A stretch of 5,001 bases of DNA from Gammaproteobacteria bacterium (GTDB taxonomy: Bacteria; Pseudomonadota; Gammaproteobacteria; Arenicellales; JAOTYS01). This document shows positions 1 through 5,001 of this stretch, one piece after another. The notes beneath the pieces were generated by a model. That model saw nothing but the letters and a program-made list of their open reading frames with translations, was not told where the DNA came from and searched no databases. The stretch is taken from positions 1 through 5,001 of the forward strand of contig JAOTYS010000359.1 in the NCBI GenBank assembly GCA_029861795.1, written 5' to 3'. Both the position numbers and the translations under genes were made by a program. How positions within the stretch are numbered: position 1 is the first letter of the stretch; the number at the start of each line of letters is the position of its first letter.

Positions 1-39
1 GGTTTGATCCCCACGTTTGGCCCTAAAAACCCAGGGGCA

Positions 40-729
40 TTACTTCACCTCAATCAACTCCACCTTGAATACCAGGGTTTCGTTTGGACCGATTCCCCCT
101 GCTGCCGCGCCTTGGGTCCCGTAAGCCAATTCCGCCGGTATAAAGACTTCCCAGATCGCGCCGACCTTCATCAGCTGCAGCGCCTCTTGCCAACCCGGAA
201 TAATACCGTTGACCGGGAACGTCGCAGGGGTGCCACGTGCATAGGAGCTGTCAAACTTCGTCCCGTTGATGAGCTTACCTTCATAGTGCACTATAACGGT
301 GTCGGTAACGGCCGGAGTCTCTCCCGTTCCCTCCTGCATCACGCGATACTGCATCCCACTTTCAGTCTCTACAATACCCTCCTTGGCTTTGTTTTCTTCG
401 AGGAAGGCTTGTCCGGCTTCTAAGTTTTCCCCGGCTATTTGTTCGCGTGCTTGCTGTCGTTCGGTAATTCCCGCCTGGTATGCCGCCTGCATCTCTTCGA
501 GGGCAAGTTTCGGATCATTGCCATTGAGAACATCCTGAATAGCCTCTACAAATGCCACGGCATCGAGCTCCATGCCTTCCTGTGTAAGCCTTTGTTGAAG
601 CTGCTGTCCGACCTGAAAACCCACCGCGTAGCTGAACCTCTGGGCATCCGTAGCTATCTCGGTTTCGGCGTTGGCTGGGTAGCCGAAACAAATAGCTAAA
701 GCCGAAACTAGTAAAACTTGATATTTCAT
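40..729 (-). CDS. Exported FKBP-type peptidyl-prolyl cis-trans isomerase (Mip/FklB/FkpA-like)
   Basis: Catalyses cis-trans isomerisation of Xaa-Pro bonds and probably assists folding of exported proteins in the periplasm. The 229-residue product begins with a signal peptide (MKYQ..., hydrophobic core about 4-17, likely cleavage after PANA at residue 21). LAIC at 11-14 is not a proper lipobox, so a soluble periplasmic protein is favoured. Residues about 27-118 are helical and charged, matching the FKBP N-terminal dimerisation domain of Mip and FkpA. Residues about 125-228 are the FKBP catalytic domain. Expected pocket residues are present: Y149 (VHYEG), F159-D160 (KFDSS), F171, I176-I177 and W180 (GIIPGW), Y203 (AYG) and F221. 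The ATG at 727-729 was chosen because it opens the signal peptide and has a good Shine-Dalgarno; an in-frame upstream start at 792 would put 21 polar residues before it. It stands alone on this strand, about 300 bp from the CDF genes. The fold is certain, the exact orthologue name (fklB, fkpA or mip) is not. Confidence 0.95.
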   Translation of the reverse strand: MKYQVLLVSALAICFGYPANAETEIATDAQRFSYAVGFQVGQQLQQRLTQEGMELDAVAFVEAIQDVLNGNDPKLALEEMQAAYQAGITERQQAREQIAGENLEAGQAFLEENKAKEGIVETESGMQYRVMQEGTGETPAVTDTVIVHYEGKLINGTKFDSSYARGTPATFPVNGIIPGWQEALQLMKVGAIWEVFIPAELAYGTQGAAAGGIGPNETLVFKVELIEVK

Positions 730-1036
730 ATCTCTTTCTCCGCTCTGAATTATTTGACAAGATCGAGCGCGAGCAAACCAGTATAAAACCAATTTATGGA
801 AACGACTCCCACCGGCGCTTATCAGAATGAAACACGCACGACCTATCGCCCAGATCGCTCAGAGTTTCTACGACAGAGCAGACGTCATCGCCGCACGTAG
901 CCCGGTGAGAAACATAGGCCCGTGTATGTTCCCATGAAACGCTTCCGGTTCCAAGGCATAAGGCAACAGATTGTCACTTTGAACCGACGTTTCAGCACTT
1001 AGAACAAGACATGGGCGCATCATCGAAGAATCAATG
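730..1036. other. Intergenic stretch with no convincing gene
   Basis: About 307 bases between the FKBP gene and the second CDF ORF, both on the minus strand. The left edge holds the FKBP ribosome binding site. A minus-strand TATACT (780-785) is a possible -10 for the FKBP gene about 50 bp upstream of its ATG, but no good -35 lies at the right distance, so I do not call a promoter. Short ORFs exist (minus 868-1062, 64 codons; plus 827-937, 36 codons; plus 796-900, 34 codons). None has a clear Shine-Dalgarno or a recognisable product. I see no T-tracted hairpin that would terminate the CDF transcript, so read-through into the FKBP gene is possible. Confidence 0.6.
732..741 (-). promoter_or_regulatory. 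Ribosome binding site of the FKBP isomerase gene
   Basis: On the minus strand GGAGAAAGAG precedes the ATG, with GGAG ending eight bases before the start codon. This supports the start at 729 over the in-frame ATG at 792. Confidence 0.7.
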
Positions 1037-1297
1037 TCACGAGTTTTCATCCACCGGAACAATCCCGGTTGTCATCTGGGTGGGTGCTGCGATACCTTCG
1101 ACCTCGATGGTGACATGAGACACCTGAGGGGCAAGTTCCCTTAGTTTCTTTTCTATCTCATCGATGATTTCCTCGGCGCGTTCTAGCGTGGCCTGAACTA
1201 CCGAATGCGTTGTCGCGTTTCCAGAATCGTCACCTACAATCTTGTCGCGAAACTCATTCTCATATTCCAGGATCTTGTCCCTCAAGCTTGAAGTCAT
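1037..1297 (-). CDS. C-terminal cytoplasmic part of a ZnT9-like CDF transporter, as a separate ORF
   Basis: An 86-residue product with no membrane segment. It reads as the missing second half of the cytoplasmic domain of the transporter encoded just upstream. A long charged helix (about 33-56, LERAEEIIDEIEKKLREL) is followed by a beta strand QVSHVTIEVEG (about 58-68). This is the usual end of a CDF cytoplasmic dimerisation domain, and resembles the end of human ZnT9 as I recall it (acidic helix, then PEVRHVDLEI). The last 18 residues or so are an unconserved tail. Its ATG overlaps the stop of the upstream ORF (ATGA). A weak GTGAG (1303-1307) lies five bases before the start, so it is probably translated by coupling with the upstream gene if made separately. 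A -1 shift at the overlap would join both parts into one 368-residue protein. It could be a true split subunit, a broken gene remnant or the product of a sequencing error. The family assignment rests on the join and on the terminal helix-strand pattern. Confidence 0.75.
   Translation of the reverse strand: MTSSLRDKILEYENEFRDKIVGDDSGNATTHSVVQATLERAEEIIDEIEKKLRELAPQVSHVTIEVEGIAAPTQMTTGIVPVDENS
1294..1297 (-). other. ATGA stop/start overlap splitting the CDF transporter
   Basis: Read on the minus strand, TGA ends the membrane part and ATG opens the C-terminal part, in a frame displaced by -1. The preceding codons (GAG CAA GCA) do not form an X XXY YYZ slippery heptamer, so programmed frameshifting is not supported by an obvious signal. 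Confidence 0.85.
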
Positions 1298-2142
1298 GCT
1301 TGCTCACTGAGCTCGATTTCAGCCACAAGAACAGTATTGGTATTATCTACAATGATCGACCTTAGATCGTGGAAACGTTCTATGTCCGGATGTCGCGCCA
1401 CCACTCGGCAAAACGCTTCTTCTGCCTTCTCATCACGAACATCCGTAAGATATCGCATGTTCACAGCACCCAGGAAGAACGCCACAACACCTAACATCAA
1501 TGCAATCAATACAGAGAAGGTTATGTCCCAGATAGGATCGTGCAACCAAACCGTCAGACCGATACCAATGGCCGCGAATAGCACTCCGGTAACAGCAACG
1601 ATGTCTTCCAGAAATACCGCTGTAAGTGTTGGATCATCGCAGCGGACGACGTAGGCGATGAATCGGTTGTGATTCTCTTGCCGCATTCGAACTATTATTT
1701 CGCGCGTGGCCATCGCCAACACAAATCCCTCCAACACAAAAGCAAATGTGAGGACAACTACTGAGATCCAAACAGAATCAATGGTCACTCCCGCTAGGGT
1801 AACGGTCGATGACATACCTACATCGCCGAGCTTGTGGTAAGCGTGCCACGCATGTGCCAAACCCAGACCTGAGCCAATAGAAAACAGTCCAATAGCGCTC
1901 CATAGGTTCCACAAGTATTTCTTTTGGCCGTGACCGAATGCGTAAGTGTCATCAGCCGGCCTGTCGCCTTGAATCAAGCCTAAGAACAGAAATATCTGAT
2001 TAAAGGTATCCATCATGCTATGCACCGCCTCGTTCATCATCGATGCGGAGTTCGTTGTCGCAGCCGCCACAAACTTACAAACGGTCACGACAGCGTTGCC
2101 AAGAATGGCCGCCACCACGGCTTTTTTGGAACCACCCGCCAC
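1294..2142 (-). CDS. Cation diffusion facilitator (ZnT9/SLC30A9-like) transporter, membrane part
   Basis: CDF proteins are inner-membrane, usually proton-coupled, exporters of divalent metals such as zinc, that work as dimers. The 282-residue product has six membrane segments at about 8-28, 36-56, 78-98, 123-146, 174-200 and 205-228. Segment 2 carries the family HxxxD pair (H41, D45 in VHSMMD). The stretch YAFGHGQKKYLW after it is typical of this subgroup. In segment 5 the sequence is VFLEDIVAVTG: D180 is kept but V176 stands where most CDFs have His. The same LED pattern occurs in ZnT9-like proteins as I recall them. Residues about 239-280 start the cytoplasmic domain (HPDIERFHDLRS, then strand VLVAEIEL), which then stops abruptly at TGA; the remainder lies in the next ORF. 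The start is GTG, read as Met, at 2140-2142. It has only a weak AAGAG upstream, but the family's usual N-terminus (SKKAVVAAILGN) begins right there, and the next ATG would remove membrane segment 1. Substrate cannot be deduced. Confidence 0.9.
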   Translation of the reverse strand: MAGGSKKAVVAAILGNAVVTVCKFVAAATTNSASMMNEAVHSMMDTFNQIFLFLGLIQGDRPADDTYAFGHGQKKYLWNLWSAIGLFSIGSGLGLAHAWHAYHKLGDVGMSSTVTLAGVTIDSVWISVVVLTFAFVLEGFVLAMATREIIVRMRQENHNRFIAYVVRCDDPTLTAVFLEDIVAVTGVLFAAIGIGLTVWLHDPIWDITFSVLIALMLGVVAFFLGAVNMRYLTDVRDEKAEEAFCRVVARHPDIERFHDLRSIIVDNTNTVLVAEIELSEQA

Positions 2143-2255
2143 TCAATTACTCTTATGCGTTTGTTTCACCTGATTGTGATGAAATTGTTGGAATGTGGCC
2201 GTTCGTTGCGTAGCGATTGGCCTGGCTCAAGTCGACCGCGTTAACAGAATCCATG

Positions 2256-2264
2256 TGTTAGAAT
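2256..2264 (+). promoter_or_regulatory. Candidate extended -10 promoter for the Trm112-like gene
   Basis: TGTTAGAAT matches the extended -10 pattern TGnTATAAT with one mismatch in the hexamer. Transcription would start near 2271 and give a leader of about 27 bases before the ATG at 2298. There is no good -35 at standard spacing (TTAACA at 2241-2246 is too close), which an extended -10 can tolerate. Inference from pattern only. Confidence 0.35.
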
Positions 2265-2284
2265 CGTATGAGCTATTGTGAATT

Positions 2285-2289
2285 GGGAG
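2285..2289 (+). promoter_or_regulatory. Ribosome binding site of the Trm112-like gene
   Basis: GGGAG sits eight bases before the ATG at 2298. It decides that start over the in-frame ATG at 2268, which would add ten residues not typical of the family. Confidence 0.65.
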
Positions 2290-2297
2290 CAGCAAGA

Positions 2298-2564
2298 ATG
2301 GCAGTAGATCGAAGACTACTGGAGATATTAGTTTGTCCAGTCACTAAGGTGCCCGTAACGTCGTTATCTAAAGATAAGCTGAAAAAATTAAACGACCAAA
2401 TCTCAAAAGGCGAGGTAACCACTGTCGATGGCAGCACTCTCGACATGGCTGTGGAAGAAGCGTTAATTACAGAAAGTGGCACGACCATCTACCGGGTCGA
2501 CTCGGGAATTCCAATCATGCTTGAAGATCAGGGAATACCGACCGAACAGCTAATCGACTTTTGA
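2298..2564 (+). CDS. Trm112/YcaR (UPF0434)-like small protein lacking most zinc-ligand cysteines
   Basis: An 88-residue product of the Trm112 superfamily. Eukaryotic and archaeal Trm112 proteins are zinc-containing partners that activate methyltransferases; the role of bacterial YcaR-type members is poorly defined. The N-terminus RRLLEILVCPVTK (5-17) and the C-terminal YRVDSGIPIMLED (65-77) are the two family signatures. Compared with E. coli YcaR (about 60 residues, recalled), C13 is kept. The second cysteine of CPxC is T16, and the cysteine before the C-terminal signature aligns with T58, so C13 is the only cysteine. An extra segment of about 25 residues (roughly 22-50, lysine-rich then acidic) is inserted between the signatures. 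The protein is therefore unlikely to hold a structural zinc in the usual way. It is divergent from the CDF genes and convergent with the DAHP synthase gene, 33 bp away, so it is probably transcribed alone. Family membership is fairly sure, function is unknown. Confidence 0.85.
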   Translation: MAVDRRLLEILVCPVTKVPVTSLSKDKLKKLNDQISKGEVTTVDGSTLDMAVEEALITESGTTIYRVDSGIPIMLEDQGIPTEQLIDF

Positions 2565-2597
2565 CGAGAATATCAAGCGTATCTGCGCAAGCGGTCG

Positions 2598-3680
2598 TTA
2601 AGAGGCTGCCATGGCCCTGCACGCCGAACGACGTCGACTCACCGCCGACGCCAATTGCCGTAATAGCTCCACACTATCCTCCCACCCTAAACATGCGTCC
2701 GTGATGCTCTGACCATAAGTCAAATCCTTTCCAGCTACTACGTCTTGACGTCCAGCCACCAAATGGCTCTCAATCATGACACCGATGATACTCCGGTCAC
2801 CGGCAGTGATCTGCGCGGCCACATCGTCACACACATTACGTTGGCGCTCAGGATCCTTACCGCTGTTTGCATGACTAAAATCGATCATCACGCGTGGTGG
2901 CATGTCCGCAGCCTGTAGCTGTTTCGTGGCCTGCTCCACGCTCTGTGCATCATAGTTGGGACTCTTGCCGCCGCGCAGTATGATGTGGCAATCGTCGTTT
3001 CCCGAAGTGGAGTAAATTGCGGAGTGCCCCGCCTTTGTCATGGTCAGGAAATGGTGTGGCCGCATGGCGGCGCGAACCGCATCGATAGCGACCTTCAGAT
3101 TTCCATCTGTTCCATTCTTGAGCCCGACGGGGCATGACAACCCCGAGGTCATCTCGCGGTGACATTGACTCTCGGTAGTGCGGGCGCCTATAGCACCCCA
3201 ACTCACCAAATCAGCGACATACTGCGGCGTGATGAGATCGAGAAATTCCGTTGCGGCTGGCAACCCCATGTCATTCACATCTAGCAACAACCGTCGTGCC
3301 AGGCGCAGGCCGTCGTTGATTCTGAAACTCTCATCCAAGTATGGATCGTTGATTAGCCCCTTCCATCCCACAGTAGTCCTAGGCTTCTCAAAGTAGACCC
3401 TCATGACAATCAATAAGTCGTCAGCAAGCCGCCGGCGCACGTCTACCAATCTCGTGGCATACTCCCTGGCCGCCTCAGTGTCATGGATGGAACAAGGCCC
3501 TACCACCACAAGTAATCGGTCATTGGCCCCTTGCAACACCGCGTGTATCTGCTCTCGGGTGTGCGTAGTGGTCTCCGCCGCGGCGTCGGTCACTGGAATC
3601 TCCCTCAATAACTCTTCGGGAGTGACAACTTCCTTGATCTCGCGAATGCGAAGATCATCCGTTTTACGCTTTATCGACAT
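2598..3680 (-). CDS. aroG: 3-deoxy-7-phosphoheptulonate (DAHP) synthase, class I AroG type
   Basis: Condenses phosphoenolpyruvate and erythrose 4-phosphate to DAHP, the first step of the shikimate pathway to aromatic amino acids, in the cytoplasm. The 360-residue product aligns end to end with E. coli AroG (350 residues) with an offset of two. The metal ligands are all present: C63 (GPCSIH), H270 (DFSHAN), E304 (MIESH) and D328 (ITDAC). So are the substrate-binding residues R94 and K99 (MRVYFEKP), R167 (GARTTES), K188 (KNGTDG) and R236 (ILRGGK). Around the AroG feedback pocket P152, Q153, L181, S182 and F211 are conserved. T213 and Y223 replace Ser and Val, so the inhibiting amino acid (Phe in AroG) is uncertain. 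About nine extra residues (SACRAMAAS) follow the usual C-terminus. The ATG matches the AroG N-terminus, though no clear Shine-Dalgarno precedes it. No other aromatic-pathway gene is in the window. The enzyme is certain; the isozyme symbol is the less sure part. Confidence 0.96.
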   Translation of the reverse strand: MSIKRKTDDLRIREIKEVVTPEELLREIPVTDAAAETTTHTREQIHAVLQGANDRLLVVVGPCSIHDTEAAREYATRLVDVRRRLADDLLIVMRVYFEKPRTTVGWKGLINDPYLDESFRINDGLRLARRLLLDVNDMGLPAATEFLDLITPQYVADLVSWGAIGARTTESQCHREMTSGLSCPVGLKNGTDGNLKVAIDAVRAAMRPHHFLTMTKAGHSAIYSTSGNDDCHIILRGGKSPNYDAQSVEQATKQLQAADMPPRVMIDFSHANSGKDPERQRNVCDDVAAQITAGDRSIIGVMIESHLVAGRQDVVAGKDLTYGQSITDACLGWEDSVELLRQLASAVSRRRSACRAMAAS

Positions 3681-3791
3681 TGGGCAGTCTGGTCAAATCT
3701 GCAAACTAAACGATCCTCGGTGACATTCATCCCTAAAAGACAACGAAGCCAATCGCAAAAGTGTGAATATTAACCGCATTGATGATAATTT

Positions 3792-3807
3792 GTTAGCCGT
3801 CGCTAAC
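3792..3807. repeat. Perfect inverted repeat (6-4-6) in the divergent aroG/hydrolase intergenic region
   Basis: GTTAGC, a CGTC spacer, then GCTAAC. It lies 42 bp before the hydrolase GTG and 112 bp before the aroG ATG. It could be an operator half-site pair or a small hairpin; no T-tract follows, so it is not a typical terminator. It does not match the TyrR or TrpR box consensus as I know them. Confidence 0.45.
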
Positions 3808-3848
3808 TTCATGTCACACGCCGTGCTCACTTATCTATTCCCGCCCAA

Positions 3849-4736
3849 GTGAAAACGAGGCCGAACTCAGGAGCCATGTATTTGCTTATCAGTCTGTTAA
3901 GCGTTGCGGCGATAGCTTACACAGCGCTGCTCGTCCTCGTTTACGTGTTCCAGGCGCACATGGTGTACTTTCCCTATCCATATCTTGAGGCCAGCCCTGA
4001 TCAAGCCAACCTAGAGTTCGAAGACGTGAATTTTAACGCCGCTGACGGCACTCCACTTCATGGCTGGTACCTGCCCGCTAATAATGCGCTTTATACCGTC
4101 CTGTTCTTCCACGGAAACGGCGGCAATATCTCACACCGCTTGAACACCCTTAGCATCTTCCATCGCCTTGATCTCAACGTTTTCATTTTTGACTACCGAG
4201 GTTACGGTCTAAGCCAAGGCACACCGACGGAAAAGGGTACATACAGTGATGCAGAAGGAGCATGGCACTATCTCACTAACAGCCGTGGCGTCGATCCAAG
4301 CACCTTATTGGTATTCGGTCGATCGCTAGGCGCTGGTGTGGCCACGTGGCTCGCCACGCAGCGACGCCCCCGCGCCTTGATAATCGAATCCGCTTTTACC
4401 TCTGTGCAGGACATGGGCGCCCATCATTACCCTTGGTTGCCAGTGCGCTGGCTATCACGGTTTCACTATGACAGCTTGACGCGGATAGGCAATATCAATG
4501 TTCCGCTTCTAGTCATACACAGCCAAGACGATGAGATAGTACCTTTCAGCCTCGGTAGGCGGCTGTTTGAGGCCGCCCGAGATCCTAAAGACATCCTGCA
4601 AATTCAAGGAGACCACAACACCGGGTTTCTCATGAGCGGTCAAACATACATACAGGGATTGCGCCGCTTTCTGCTGTCATTGACCCAAACCGAACCGTCA
4701 GGATCAAATCCCAGCCACACTAATCCCGCCTCATAA
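3849..4736 (+). CDS. Membrane-anchored alpha/beta hydrolase (BEM46/ABHD13-like serine hydrolase)
   Basis: A serine hydrolase whose substrate is not known; relatives are esterase- or thioesterase-like. The 295-residue product has a basic N-terminus and one hydrophobic segment (about 11-34) that probably anchors it in the inner membrane with the catalytic domain outside the cytoplasm. The sequence MVYFPYP follows, typical of this group. Catalytic features occur in order: HGNGGN (88-93), the oxyanion loop; the nucleophile S159 in GRSLGAG; the acid D228 in HSQDDEIVP (D227 is adjacent); and H256 in GDHNTGF. DYRGYGLSQGTP (115-126) is another hallmark. Start choice is uncertain: GTG at 3849 has no Shine-Dalgarno, while ATG at 3876 has AGGAG only two bases away and would give 286 residues, still with the anchor intact. 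The tail after about 280 is polar and unconserved. The next gene begins within 12 bp, suggesting one transcript. Confidence 0.92.
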   Translation: MKTRPNSGAMYLLISLLSVAAIAYTALLVLVYVFQAHMVYFPYPYLEASPDQANLEFEDVNFNAADGTPLHGWYLPANNALYTVLFFHGNGGNISHRLNTLSIFHRLDLNVFIFDYRGYGLSQGTPTEKGTYSDAEGAWHYLTNSRGVDPSTLLVFGRSLGAGVATWLATQRRPRALIIESAFTSVQDMGAHHYPWLPVRWLSRFHYDSLTRIGNINVPLLVIHSQDDEIVPFSLGRRLFEAARDPKDILQIQGDHNTGFLMSGQTYIQGLRRFLLSLTQTEPSGSNPSHTNPAS

Positions 4737-4748
4737 GTGTACCGCGCT

Positions 4749-5001
4749 ATGGTGTTTGACTATTACCGCCGACTCAGTCGAACTCAACAGAAGATCTATC
4801 GCCAAAGCGATGGGATCATGTCTATACGACTACCTGATCCCAAGTCACTACAAAAAGTCGTGGCAGCAATCGACCAAGAATTACGACGCGACGAACGCGG
4901 GGCGCTACAATCCGCCTGTCAAGCACTGATTTCGTCGATGAACTCGCAGTTGCAATCTCCGCCGGCACGGGTCACTGTGCTGGACGCACGACCCAGTGAA
5001 G
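4749..5001 (+). CDS. 5' part of an uncharacterised gene, truncated by the window edge
   Basis: An open frame of at least 84 codons with no stop before the window ends. It begins 12 bp after the hydrolase stop. The predicted product starts MVFDYYRRLSRTQQKIYRQS and continues with charged, mainly helical sequence; no signal peptide or membrane segment is visible. The start is uncertain. ATG at 4749 is chosen, but in-frame GTG codons at 4737 (directly after the hydrolase TAA) and 4752 are possible, and none has a clear Shine-Dalgarno. The tight spacing suggests co-transcription, perhaps translational coupling, with the hydrolase. The opening FDYYRRLSxxQxxIYRxSD faintly recalls uncharacterised proteobacterial proteins that carry an HExxH-type metalloprotease motif further on. 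That is memory, not evidence in this window, so no function is assigned. Confidence 0.7.
   Translation, partial: MVFDYYRRLSRTQQKIYRQSDGIMSIRLPDPKSLQKVVAAIDQELRRDERGALQSACQALISSMNSQLQSPPARVTVLDARPSE

Noticed and set aside
1..39. Possible terminator after the FKBP gene (CCCT...AGGG on the minus strand)
   Set aside because: The stem is only four base pairs and no T-tract follows.
4..423. 139-codon plus-strand ORF opposite the FKBP gene
   Set aside because: It lies antisense to a strongly supported coding region and has no recognisable domain.
827..937. 36-codon plus-strand ORF starting MKHARPIAQIAQSF
   Set aside because: Short, no Shine-Dalgarno, antisense to the neighbouring transcripts, and no recognisable product.
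868..1062. 64-codon ORF on the minus strand in the gap before the FKBP gene
   Set aside because: It overlaps the end of the second CDF ORF in another frame, has no clear Shine-Dalgarno, and the product shows no motif or recognisable family. A real small gene cannot be fully excluded.
2164..2184. TTTCA...TGAAA inverted repeat in the divergent CDF/Trm112 intergenic region
   Set aside because: Five-base arms with an eleven-base spacer; expected by chance and not near a recognised promoter element.
2565..2597. Possible bidirectional terminator between the convergent Trm112-like and aroG genes
   Set aside because: Only 33 bases, with no stable stem followed by a T-tract on either strand.
3671..3730. 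19-codon upstream ORF on the minus strand overlapping the aroG start, considered as an attenuation leader peptide
   Set aside because: It contains one Phe, no Trp and no Tyr. The AGGG lies directly against its ATG, and I see no alternative terminator hairpin, so it lacks the signs of attenuation.

Overview
The window looks like ordinary chromosomal DNA from a Proteobacterium, most likely a gammaproteobacterium. The evidence is an AroG-type class I DAHP synthase, a periplasmic Mip/FklB-type FKBP isomerase with its own N-terminal dimerisation domain, a YcaR/Trm112-family small protein, and dense coding with short intergenic gaps. Base composition is mid-range by eye. I see no insertion sequence, phage gene, CRISPR array, tRNA or rRNA. 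Species cannot be named from this sequence.

Layout, left to right. (1) 40-729, minus: exported FKBP-type peptidyl-prolyl isomerase. (2) 730-1036: a gap of about 300 bp with no convincing gene; its left edge carries the isomerase leader and ribosome binding site. (3) 1037-2142, minus: a cation diffusion facilitator (CDF) transporter of the ZnT9 (SLC30A9)-like subgroup, encoded as two ORFs that overlap by four bases (ATGA). The first ORF holds the six membrane segments and the beginning of the cytoplasmic domain; the second holds the rest of that domain. (4) 2143-2297: divergent intergenic region with a candidate extended -10 promoter for the next gene. (5) 2298-2564, plus: a Trm112/YcaR-like small protein that has lost most of the family's zinc-binding cysteines. 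(6) 2598-3680, minus: DAHP synthase, the entry enzyme of the shikimate pathway, convergent with the previous gene. (7) 3681-3848: divergent intergenic region with a perfect 6-4-6 palindrome. (8) 3849-4736, plus: membrane-anchored alpha/beta hydrolase of the BEM46/ABHD13 type. (9) 4749-5001, plus: the start of another gene, directly downstream of the hydrolase and running off the window edge.

The genes form no obvious single pathway; they read as independent housekeeping units. The two CDF ORFs clearly belong together, and the hydrolase and the truncated gene are probably co-transcribed. I found no strong case for a new multi-gene system. The items most worth a second look are the split CDF transporter, its altered metal site, and the cysteine-poor Trm112-like protein.
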